A stretch of DNA of 64,000 nt, taken from positions 26,704,984-26,768,983 of the forward strand of contig NC_092564.1 of the NCBI RefSeq assembly GCF_037975245.1, given 5' to 3'. Each line of letters starts with the position of its first letter. The stretch's first letter is position 1. Under the pieces are notes generated by a model, which was not told the origin of the DNA, searched no databases, and worked only from the letters and a program-made list of their open reading frames with translations. Source of the DNA: Apostichopus japonicus (Eukaryota > Echinodermata > Holothuroidea > Aspidochirotida > Stichopodidae). Made by a program: the position numbers and the translations under genes. Of this stretch, positions 1 to 12,600 are shown one piece after another.

Positions 1-340
1 CTTATGTGATGCTTGTATTCCATTAATTGCTATACAGTATATATATATTTTATTCATCCACACCACCATCAATAGAGGAGGAGGTACTTACTTTGCACAC
101 AGAAGAACTCATGTCAGTCTGTTTGTCTGTTTGTTTGTCAGTTTGTTGGTATTTTGTACCATCTATAACACTGATCGTATCAAGTCTCATGCTTCTGACA
201 GCAGAACAATTTTGGGGTCTTCGTTGCTAGTTCTTCTTTTGTCATTTTTTCCACTGCATCTTAATACAGCTGTTTTATTACTAACATGGAATGGAGCATT
301 GTGCAATTAAAATGTGTTTTATCTCTCTCTTTCATTTCAG
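1..340 (+). other. intron upstream of first visible receptor exon
   Basis: No exon seen. It ends in a strong pyrimidine tract and TTTCAG acceptor at 331-340. Contains a short TA run near 40-50 and a TTTG/TCTG-rich stretch near 117-145. The first coding exons of the receptor must lie left of the window. Confidence 0.7.
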
Positions 341-637
341 AACCTCTGAGCAGCCCAGCATTTTTTCTGTCCAGCACAAAACCAGGAGAAGTCAACGTCA
401 CTCTTCTTCCGATGCTGAAATCGTTACGTCGAGGTGTCGTCTTGCAATACTCCGTGGAATATAAGCCGCATAGTACCGACCGAGTCGAACGCAAAATTAT
501 TTTGGCGGGGAACTTGTCCTTCTCAATCGGCGGTCTGCAGGACGGTCAGACGTATAGTTTCAGGCTGGCTGCAGCCACGGTCGTTGGATACGGACCATTC
601 TCAGACTGGAGGAGTATCATCGTGGATTGTACAAAGG
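341..637 (+). CDS. receptor exon A: complete FN3 domain 1
   Basis: Acceptor TTTCAG ends at 340, donor GTGAGT starts at 638; phase 1 in and phase 1 out, 297 bp, about 99 residues. It encodes a whole FN3 module in one exon, starting EPLSSPAFF and ending near DCTKG. YSVEYKP is the expected C-strand, and [16 protein letters not shown] is the FN3 E-F loop/F-strand signature with the tyrosine corner, followed by VVGYGPFS. Two N-glycosylation sequons (NVTL, NLSF) are present. Confidence 0.9.
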
Positions 638-3600
638 GTGAGTTTTTGGGGAAAAGGCACAGATTCTGTCTTTCTCCTGTGGTGCATCGATTACGAAAAC
701 GGTACTTAACGTTTGTACGTGGATAATAATGCCAGCACATGGCTCAAAACGTTTTAAACGTTTGCCAACTGTCATTCGTTCGTCCTGACATCTGACTAGT
801 CCAACAAAAAATCCTGCGAAAAACATTATTCTGACAATCATAGGTTTTGAGCTGTTGGTATGCTCAGTTAGAAGCTTGACTTCTCAGACTACCCTGTAAT
901 TTACGTAAAACTCTACATTTAGAAGATGCAATTATAAATTCAGCTTTCAGATATCAAACCTAATGTTGTTTTTCATGGAAGTGTGACTGCTCACCCATTG
1001 GAAAGTGATAAACTCAGTTTCATTTTGCAAATGCAGAGATGGAAAATGTATGAAACCCTCAGCATTTTGTGATGATTAAATATATATATATAATTGAAAA
1101 CGTAATGAGAAGGAAAATCCAGAACAGTGAAAAACTTTCAGCCTCCACCGGGATTCGATTCGATATATATATACACACATATATATATACATCTTTCATA
1201 TTTTCTTGTTCTATTCTTTGGTGGGGGGGGGGGGGGGACAGAGGGACAGCCTAATAAATATTGCCACCTCTCCATTCCAGATAGCCTCCCTGTCAATTTG
1301 ATATGAGGTACTCAAGATTGTTGGCTTCAAGCTTCAGTGATATCAACATTTAGCCATCTTTATATATTCTCATATATTGTACTGAAGCACACTTCAAACC
1401 TTGTTCAACTTTCACTTGAAGAATAGTACAAATAGGAACTGGATAAATATATGTTACTCTAGACATATATACTAGTACTTTTTTCCCTTTCTAACTCCAA
1501 AACTGGAATAAATTTTACACAGAATTGTAACTATATATGACTGTACTGCGTATGCTGACAGTAGGTCGATTTAAACCTTTTAAAGTTGTACGGAACTATT
1601 ACAGTGTGGATAATACTGCAATGGGAATCAACTGACCAGATAACAATATATCAATTAGCTATGTCAAAGGGTTTGGTAACACAGTGTTGCATTATGTTGA
1701 AACAAGCAGTTTCATAATTATTTTAAAGAGATTGTAAAGGGAGAGAACCAAAAATGATATATATTTGAAAAAAAATTATATAATTTATCCTTGTCCACAG
1801 TTTGAAAGACTTGCAAGGAAAATTCCATCACATCTGTAGCAGGTTTTGAGTATCTGTTTGCATGGGAACAGTAATTTCATGAATTTTTCTGAATTGAAAA
1901 AGAGATAGGGAGAATATGACTGGGTGTTTCATACCATCAAGCGATTTGACTGTTCTTCACTTCATGAATATCATATATGTGCAAAAGCTAGTAAAATCAT
2001 TGGAGAGGCACATTTACATGCATTCAAGTTAAATACTACAAAGTTGATTAATTTTTATTTTGCGGGACTACTTACTTAAATACGAGACAGCAACACGATG
2101 TCTGTTATGTAGCGCAGCGTATTATTACTCTGTGAAAATGGGAAGTTTTTAGAACAGATCTTAGTTTGTTTCTTCCTTGGCAAAAAAAGGGGCTTGTTTG
2201 TTATACTTTACTGGGTAGTAATGATAGATTAGTTCATTCCTAATTTGGAATGCAGGCATTTTCATTCCTAGCTGAAGGCAAATGAAAGTTAGTGATGCAT
2301 CTGTGTGTGTGCATGTGTGTGTGTGTGTAATTATACATGTGACCCCTCCTTGTCAAAATAGCAACTAAGTACTTGGCTTTCATATTTGGTATGTTGGTAC
2401 CACATGGTGAAAAAAATCCTATTGAAATTGGTGAGGGTCAAAAACCTTGTGGGGGTTCAAAATAGTTTAAATGCAATAAGTTAAAGTTTGGATGAACTTC
2501 ATAGTTGGGGATGTTGATCCACCAATATTTATACTACATGAAACCGTTAAATCATTGTTACGGAGGTCGTTGAGGTCAGTAAAAGTCACAGTCTGAAAAC
2601 TATTGTCAGCACAATAAATCCAAAACCACACTACTTTCTTGGTGTGAAAATTGACCTTCATAATGAGTGCAAAGTCATATGAGGTCAACAGAGGTCAAAG
2701 TTTGAAAAACTAAAACAATTTGATATCAAAGCAAAGCAAATTCAAATCTTTAATCAATTTCATAGTATTTTGGTATGTAGTTCCACCTTAATAAAGTTTA
2801 GGAACCCAGTTTGCAAATAGTTCAAAGGTCATTTGAGATCAAAGTCTATAAACCTTGTAAACATGAAACCCTTGAAAGGTAAAGCTTAGACTAGACTTTA
2901 ACACTTGTAGGTCCATGTATCTTGTAGGTCCATGTATCTTGTAGGTCCATGTATCTTGTAGGTCCATGTATCTTGTAGGTCCATGTATCTTGCTGGTATC
3001 TTGCTGGTGACAATAGTCAACCTGAAAAATATTTTGTGTAGCCTACTACCAGAGATTCTCTTATATGAACTGTTGCAAGGAATTATTTTAAATGTTTAGA
3101 TTACTGCTTAATATATGCACACTGCTAAGTAAGCTCCACAGACCCCTAAAATTCCTAGGCAATGTTGAATCACTTATTTTCCTATTTCTAGTTTAAGTAC
3201 ATTAACAATGCATCCAATTACTGCTACTGTTATACTGCAATGGATTTACTCTCAAAACTTTTAAAGGGGAGGGAGGGGGATGGGAGGGGGATGTGAGGGG
3301 GGGTGGGTGTAACTGTGTTTTATTGTCAGTTCAACCAAACCTACAGAGTCTTAAGCCCTCAAAGCAAAATGGCAGTCTGAAAGCAAAATTGAAAATTTTG
3401 GAAACACTTTCTGACTCCATTTTGGTTACTTACAAAAAATAATAGATTACGTTCTGTTACTTGTGGAATATGAAACTAAGAGATTGTGGCAACTTCCATT
3501 CAAAAGATCTGACCTGAAGATTGATATGAACAGATATAGATATATTTATATATATGCACATAAACAAACAGAACAGCTAAAGTGTCGAGTCGAGATCTGC

Positions 3601-6600
3601 ATATCCAATTTTTCTGTTGCAAGACGCAAGAAATTTTTCATATTTGGCAATAGCATAATATTACAGAACTGTCAAACTTTCTAATTTCCTATATACTCAA
3701 CTTGAGAGATGAATGCCTTGATATTTTATTATTTATGCTATCCATTTTCATTGTTGGTTCTGATTGGCCGATTGTGTTATGACCCATCCCTGATAATCTG
3801 CTTATTTTTGATATTTTTTATTAAGAGATTGTTAGACGTCACTAACATGCGCTAATCCCTAGTTGTACATCACAACGTTGGGAGATACAGAAGAGGTCTA
3901 CTGTTGCCAGGCAACAGTCTCTCTTTCAAAGACTCTTTTCAAAGACTCTTTCAAAGACTCTGATAAAGAATATGGCATATATATATGTTATTTTACTGAA
4001 AGTCTGTGCTCTTTACCAGTACCTAGCCTTAATTAACATATCTTAATTAGCATATCTATTCCTTATTAACATATTATTAACATATTCCTTATTAACATAT
4101 CTATAGCCTTAATTAACATATCTTAAAACATATCTATACTGAATGTTATGTAACATTCAGAATAGATGTTTTAGTGCTCTAAATTTGATTTTGATCCAAA
4201 TTTGGATGGTCCTATTACGTAAGCAGTGCTTACTGAAGCCTGAGGGGATGGGGGTGAGGGGGGTTTGGTTCTCTGGGTGCGTGATAAGTGAGCAGGCATC
4301 ATCGTTCATGCACATTTCGAGTTAGGGGGGTTTTGTCACATTACTAGGCCATACTAACAGCTGTGTTACTAGCAGTAACACTTTTTTAAAGTGGAAGGAA
4401 ACTGCACAGCCCAGAGACAAAAGATCGTTAGTCCAAAAAACCAGAGTAATACCTCCCTCTGACTTGTCTGACACCTTGAGTGCATCGATCCTGACACAGG
4501 TATGAGAAAGAAGTTAGAAGCTTAAATAATAGGTAATTACAGGAAAAACTGTGAAAGTAGGTCAAGGGTTAGAGGTAGTAGTGACTGTAGTGACAGCGTC
4601 GTTTGCCACTCTGCGCATAGCATTGACGAGTACTTTCTCCTTTTGTTTCTATCTCCAGACGTCGGGAGGCCTTCCCCACAGTTGGAAATCTCGAACGGAA
4701 CGTCTGTTTCGGTGGTGTGGAAGAAGGGTAACGGTTCGGTGGACGGACACTGGCTGACCATTGCAACCAAACGGAAGGAACCCATAGGGGTGATGAGGAG
4801 GATCGACATGCCCATCTCCAAGGCCACGTGGAGCAATCTCGGTGAGTTGGGTTTTATTCCCTCTTGTTTTATACACGAGAAACATGATCACGCCAAAGCT
4901 CTGAAGGTAATCGTCGGTGTCCATCTCGGTCATTTTTTTTGTACTGCCACATTGAAGTCAAGTTTTCTTGTCTGACAAATAATTATCCGATTAACATTGC
5001 TTGTCGTGTGAGATTCACCTGAAGCGTCAGAAAACCGCCACCAAAGGTACTTATTTGTTAGTTTCGCTCAGTTCATTTTCAAAATCCCCAACCCATGTAG
5101 ACCTACAATTCAGATTGAATTTCGGATCCAGTATATTAAGTTTGCCAGCTAGTCCAGCGCACTATACCTGTATATGGTGTGCCTGGCAACAAGTGCAGTA
5201 ACACGCATGCGCTGGTATATGAGGCTGTATGAGGATGTAAACATGTGCCGTTCCTACAGGTTAGTGCCTTCCTGTTTGCATACATGTCCATTAGGAGAGT
5301 GCCGGCTTGCAAATGTACATATCTAGTGTTGATAAGTACAAGTTCATGTATATTATTAAACATGTATGGCATACCACACTATAAATATGTTTATGTAGCC
5401 ACAAACATTTTCGTTTTCTGGTTCCAATCTAACAACCTTCCCCCCCCCCCCCATTTTTCAATGTGAGAGGTTACATTGCATCTCAAACATGTGAAGGTTC
5501 GGTGTGCTCCTCTTAAACAAGTCCTATTCCGTTCAACGTCTAATACCTTTTGCTGGTTGAGCAATGTTAATCTTTGTCAATCTTTATTCAAGACCTGGAA
5601 CCATAAAGTACCCAACACCCCCCCCCCACTCTCCAACAGGAGGGATCTTCTTGGTTTTCCTTATTCATCAAAGCTAACACTCCGACAGCTGAGAATGACT
5701 CCCATCCAGCAGAAGATTCCGTTTCAAATCTTAATAATAATAAACATTAATAAAGAGGGAAAAAAATTAATATTGATTGGTATGATGAAGATGAGGTTGA
5801 CAGGGATTCAGTAGTTATGCTTTAGATCCCTAGATCTGATTTCGGACTGTAGTGAGGTGTGTGTAAACAGCTGTTAGCACGCTGCCTTGTATGAATAAGA
5901 CTGTTAATTGCTTGCACTCGTGGCATTGTCAAGATATGCTATACAGAGGTGGTGCAATCTGTGTTTGTGATTGCCAATTTGTCATTGTCATCATGTGTTG
6001 AGTTCTACAAAGATTCCTTGCTTGCTTGCCGCCAGCTATTAAAATGTAACTCGATGTAAGGTAAAAGCGCACGGCGATAGTGAAGGGCGTCCCAGATGAC
6101 CCAATGACCTACTTCTTCCGGGTACAATAGTGCCATGGAACCAGTCCGTTACCAAGAGTTCTTTTAGCATTTATTGACGGACGGAAGGACAGATCGACTC
6201 ATGGTTGAACTGTTATGAATGTCAATGTCGGTCGGTGCACAAATCTGTAATGCATTGCAAACATGTCATTGGAGACCATAAAAAAGGTTAATGTTTTCCA
6301 TATGAGTTTTGTGGTGCATATGAGGAACTGACCCTATGACCTGTGTATTAGACTTAGTAGTCCAGTCACTATAGTCGATGAATGTCACTTGTCTAAATGG
6401 TTATTCACTCCAAGCTTAAAAGTGTGACAGAAAATCCAACTTGGCCTTGATAGCAGTGTGTTAAAGTTTGCCCCTTTAAAAATTCATTCTGTAAAGGAAA
6501 CCTTCACTGTTAGAACAGAAACAGAAACAGTCACAATGCTGTTTGTAAGTGGTTAATCGATAACTTATATAATGATTCATTTAGATATGCCATAGCTATG

Positions 6601-9600
6601 CCCCCAAACAAAACGACTCTGAGGTATTACATTTTCGTCGAAAGTGTTTTTGAAAATAACCTCTCTAGTATTCCTACTTGCAATAGATTAGGTTGAGAAC
6701 TTTGCATTATCGACGGGTAAGCCTAGGATAATGATGTTTTGCATGGAAGTAAAAAAAAAAAAAAAAAAAAAACCTTTCATATCTGCTGTGGCACTCACTT
6801 AACAAGATTACGATATACATTTTGTCGTCAAGGGTGTCTCAGATACGGTGGGAGTTACCACGGAAACAAATTCAGCTTCTAAAGAGCTTTTCGGACCTGA
6901 TAGAGTCATCGCATTGGCGTTAAAAGGAGCTCTTTTTTTTTTCTGTTAACATTTGATATATCAACACATAAATCTCACAGAAAGTCATCCATTATAATCA
7001 ACGTTACCTAGATCAACAGATATGAGCTGTCTTAAATGGGATATTTTTAGTGACAGACAATGTGACAACATTTTAAAATGCATTACTGGAGGCCAAAAAA
7101 TTTTTTTTGGGGGGGGCTCATACTAAAGTATTATTAGTGCACGAACAATATTGTTGTTCCACTTAAGTCGAAAGAGACAGTACTTTAGAGCAATGTGATG
7201 TCAAAGTTAGCAGATTCTCACTGACCAGAAACGTGATGCATAAAAGCTCATGAACGTACAGGTCACTGTGTGACGTCATTCTGTGGAGTGTACTGCGGAC
7301 GCGAACAATAACAATGGACTTTTCGCGTACTTCTCGTAAGAAAGTGGACCATTTATTAACTTCACTCTTCCAATAAACTTGCAGCTACAAGAGAAATAAA
7401 CGGTTAAAAGAATTGTTCACACATTTGTTAACTAATTGTTGCTAGCAATTCTTCAATTAAAAGTAAATTATGGTTTAAAAAAATGCCTAAACATCTGGTC
7501 ATATTTCGTAAGATTTGCTGCTATTTATAGGCCAGTACACATACTCTATCGAGGTCTTGCCGCAATTGAAATGCATAAAAATGTATAAAACTGTGAGACT
7601 CTGTAACTATAAATTACCGACCAAAACCCTCAGTCTAATACGCAACAAATTAGGCAAAAGTTGGAATATTAAGTGCAGTTTTTATTGATCCGGCCTTGCA
7701 GTTAATGATAATTCTACCATGAACCGACCTCCTAAATTTACTGGTCATTGTCACTATGAAGCTACTATGATGGATCAAACTAATCAAGCCACCACCCCCA
7801 CCTGGATATTTTGTTTGTGAGCAAATGCCACTATATTACAAGTACTAAATCATATTTTCAGTGACCCTTTACCTGAATTTTTTTTCTTTTTCAGTTACAT
7901 ATTTATGACTTTTAACTATTTACTACTGAAAAACGTTGATCTTTTTTATATATGAAGTTTCTTTGAGAATTTTTTTTTTCTTTCTTTATTTCATATTTTT
8001 ATTAATGAACTGTGAGACCAGCAATTAGTGCTTGTGAGGGTGTACCTAGGACAAAACAGTCACGCTAGATGTGAAAATGAATATATATCACAATTTTTGT
8101 GTGCAATGAACGGGGCTGTAGAGAAGACTCAACAGGTGGTAATTCACACACTTTGAGAATGTCAAAAGGAGTCAGTTGTCTATATCATTTATGAATGCAC
8201 ACAATATATCTGTGTGCGTTCATAAATGCTGTTATATAACAGAAAAATGGTAAATATGTAGTTGGGCAATTTCGGTGTACACTTATAGGAGGTTATAGAC
8301 TGGACATAGAGTTTGAAGAGAGATTGGATCAGTGGATCTCATATGCGGGAAGATTCGCAGGGTTGTGTAATATTGTTTTTTTAGTCATGAAATGCCCAGA
8401 ATACTGAAAGTGGGTCCTTTTTATACCGGCGTATTATAATTGTTATCAGAAAACTGTGTACATATAGATCCATATATAATTGAAATTGTAGTGAGTTGGT
8501 AAATCCAGGACGCTGATTATAATATGAACAGTACTGCGCTTCCAAAGTTGATTAAAAATAGCGGTCGGTTCCATGATTACGCCAAAGTCTGCATTTCTGC
8601 TGGCAGCTGGCCAATAGGCAGAGAGTTACAGATCTCTGAAATATGAGGGTTTTAATTCTTCATTACTTTTAATAGAAGAACTGGATTTACGTAGCGTCAT
8701 GAATTCTGAAGCTGCCCAGTTGTATTAAGGCCACTCTCTCACCCAATGGAAGGGTCAGTGCACTTTGAATGATTAAAGGGTGTTTACATGTGTGTTTTTG
8801 TAATGTTGACACTGTTAAACAGTAACAACTGAAACTGCACTCTGTACTTCAATAGGGAGGTTGGAAGAGTGGGGGATGGGGTGGTTTGAGGAGTGGGAGT
8901 GGTTGGAGGAGTTGGGGTGGTTGGAGGAGTGAGGTTGGAGGAGTGAGGTTGGTTGGAGGAGTGAGGTTGGTTGGAGGAGTGAGGTTGGTTGGAGGGGTGG
9001 GGGAGGAGAGAATTTTATGTTTCAGGGATCCAGGGAGAATGAGGACCCTTTAGCTGTATTCCAGGCTGTTTTTTATGTATGTAGATTTCTACTCTTTCAA
9101 AGAAGGGTTTGTCTCCTCCCCCTCCCCCTCCCCCCAATCTCTTGTGACTTCTACTCAAAGTTACTATCATTATTGTTATTATTATTGTGTTTTTTGTATA
9201 TATAAATCATTGCATTGTTGTTGTACTTTTATTTTTACATTTATTGTAAACAAAGTGTATGCCAATTAAAGTTTAGGTGCATGAATAGTAGATAGAAACA
9301 TATTGTAAAGTGGTTGCCTATGCTAGAAACTGTTTAAAAGCTGAACCAGCAATATTCATCTGTTATAGATGTAAGATCCCACTGGCTGATAAAGCATTCT
9401 TTTTATAGATTGATTTACATCGCAGGGTTTTAAGTTTGTGTACATACTTGGATAATGAGGGGGGGGAGGCATCTCTTGGAAGGGTAAGAGCCACCAAGTA
9501 ATCTAACATTCTTTAGTATAGTTCGTTCCCACTTGTAGCTTCTATTTTACTACCGGTAAACAACCTTTTCAAACTCGCTCGACAGTTTGACCAAATCAGC

Positions 9601-12600
9601 CGTGTATTACTACTCTCGAATAAAAATTGCAATTCGTCAAGCTATAAAGACACCCCATGATTTTGTTCCCTCAAGTGAAGGTTAATGGACTCATTATTAA
9701 TGAATTGGATTCAATTTTTAATAATAATTTCTCGGAAACTTCTCCATATCAATATTTATCGGTCGTAAGAGGAAATTGGAAAATTTTCAAGTTTGATGGC
9801 ATTTATTTACGTCATCTTCTAAAAATGACTTAATTGATAAGTCAAGCTGGTAGACTACGCTGCTGTATTATTATTATTGAATAATATCATTAAATGTGTC
9901 AAAATCAATTGGGAATTGAATCTTTTCACCTTAAAAAGTATATTTTCTTTCATTTTCCCCATACAGAGTCTAATACCGACTATGAGATTGTCATGGCTGG
10001 ATTCAGCCAATACGGAGACAGCTCTCTGGCCATCCTCTCCTTCACCACGCAAATAGGTTGGTCTTGGAAAAAAAAGTTTATGTTTGTTATATCAGAGTAA
10101 AATAAAGTTTGTGAATACTGTTTATAGGTAGTTTGTGAATACTATTGACAGAGTTTGTGAATACTGTTTACAGAGTTTGTAAATACTATTTACAGAGTTT
10201 GTGAATACTATTTACAGAGTTTGTGAATACTGTTGAGGGAGTTTGTGAATACTATTTACAGAGTTTGTAAAAACTATGTACAGAGTTTGTGAATACTGTT
10301 TAGAGAGTTTGTGAACACTGTTTAGAGAGTTTGTGAATACTATTTACAGAGTTTGTGAATACTATTTACAGAGTTTGTGAATACTATTTACAGAGTTTGT
10401 GCATACTGTTTACAGAGTTTGTGAATACTGTTTACAGAGTTTGTGAATACTATTTACAGAGTTCTTGCATACTATTTACAGAGTTTGTGAATACTGTTGA
10501 GGGAGTTTGTGAATACTATTTACAGAGTTTGTGAAAACTATTTACAGAGTTTGTGAATACTGTTTAGAGAGTTTGTGAACACTGTTTAGAGAGTTTGTGA
10601 AGACTATTTACAGAGTTTGTGAATACTATTTACAGAGTTTGTGAATACTTTTTACAGAGTTTGTGAATACTATTTACAGAGTTTGTGCATACTGTTTATG
10701 GAGTTTGTGAATACTGTTTACAGAGTTTGTGAATACTATTTACAGAGTTTGTGCATACTATTTACAGAGTTCGTGAATACTGTTTACAGAGTTTTTGAAT
10801 ACTATTTACAGAGTTTGTGGATACTATTTACAGATTTTGTGAAGACTGTTTAGAGAGTTTGTGAAGACTGTTTAGAGAGTTTGTGAAAACTATTAACAGG
10901 GTTTGTGAATACTTTTTAGAGACTTTGTGAATACTTTTGAGAGAGTTTGTGAATACTATTTACAGAGTTTGTGAAAACTGTTTACAGAGTTTGTGAATAC
11001 TTTTAACAGTTCCAGAATACTTATCACATAGTTCCCGAATACAGTTAACATAGTTTCCAAATACTAATTTCACAAATTCACTCATTTTTCTGTCTGCAAC
11101 AGTGGTCAGTACAACCTGCTCGGTGCTCCCTCCATTCACGATAGCCAGTGTCTCAGTCACATCCACATCCCTGACTTTGGTCTGGAGTGAACCTGTCACC
11201 AACCTCAAGTATGACGGGTTCTTGATTCAAACAAAATTAGGCGAGGAAGTTATCGATAGCTTCATCTCGTGAGTACTACATCATTATTAATAACTGTACT
11301 AAGTGCAGGAATCTCACCGTATCCATTACTGTGCATCTCCTCAATGATCAACGAGGTACAGTACCTCACCTTAACCGTTACTGCCAGTACCTCACCTAAC
11401 CTGTTGTAATGGTACATACAGTGGTGTTCCGTCGAGGTTGACATAGTCGTCCGATTTTAAAATGTCCGAAAATGTCAAAAAATGTCCGAAAATGTCCGGA
11501 TCTGTCTGGTTCCGTAAATAAAAAATTATGTCATACCCAGCATTCAAAGCCCAAAGTGTCCGAAAGGGTCCAAGATAAAGTTTACTAAGTCCAAAAGTAA
11601 CAAAAGCGTGGAGTGTTTATCTAGTGTCCAGTCGTCTTTTGTGTGCCAACAGTCTTTTGTAAGGGTGGTCTTGGTGGCTTCTGTGTCTGGAAGGCAGTAA
11701 TTTGAAGAGGCACAGAAACGTCCTCGGGGAGATTCCCTCAGCCACTCATACTTTAATTTTCTGTTGGAACCTTGCAACTGCATTTATGAACGCAAACATC
11801 AACGTTATGTAGTGACCAATATCACTCTTAAAACACATTTCCTTTTCAGGATTGCTAGGCAGTGCACAAATCTGATGCTAAAGGGATAATATATTAGCCT
11901 ATATGTAGGAAACTCCCTTTGTATGGATAATGCACCCCCACCCCCTCCCCCTATTACACATCCAGTTTAATAACCCTGGAGGAACTATCACGCAGTAAAT
12001 ACGCTTACCATGCATGATGGGTCATGTGATGTGTTCCAGGGTGGTACTGATATATTACACTCCCCATTACCCATGATGATTCAACCAAACCAGTACGTAA
12101 ATTTAGCCTGAAACTAATATCATTTTCCAAAATTAATGATAGTGTTCCTAGACAATGATTTTACAGTTAAACTGCTTCGTCTTAGATTCACACTGATTCC
12201 ATGCTATACAGCAGCAGACAACACGAAAGTATGTTAGATTTATGAAAAAAGCGTTGAGATACTGTGCCGTAAACCGATATGAGAGTAAAACGATCTACCC
12301 TACAAAACACCTCTAGGCTTATACTATACGTGTGTAAGTAATGTTACAATTCTCAAACTGATATAGGGAAATCGCTTTTGAACAGAAACATAGTTTAGCT
12401 TTAATTGTCCGGATTATCGGACACAAGAAGTTTTTCTGAAATGAAAGGGTTCTTGTCTCTGTACTCCTGACTGTATTGTTACTTTGAGTAGGGCTAAAAC
12501 ATCCGGTTTATTGGACATAATCGGACATATCACCATTGTAACTTCTATTGTAACAAACTGAGAAGATCAAAATTAATCTAGTGTGTAAAAGTAGGCAGTA

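Noticed and set aside
4537-4836. Overlapping 94-99-codon ORFs on the - strand across receptor exon B
   Set aside because: Shadow of the + strand FN3 exon, whose splice sites, phase and domain content are all coherent.
10641-10853. ORF reading [13 protein letters not shown] repeats in the 22-bp array
   Set aside because: 66-bp codon periodicity of a 22-bp minisatellite keeps frames open by chance.
10105-11015. CRISPR-like direct repeats
   Set aside because: Units are contiguous with no unique spacers, in a eukaryotic intron; this is a minisatellite.
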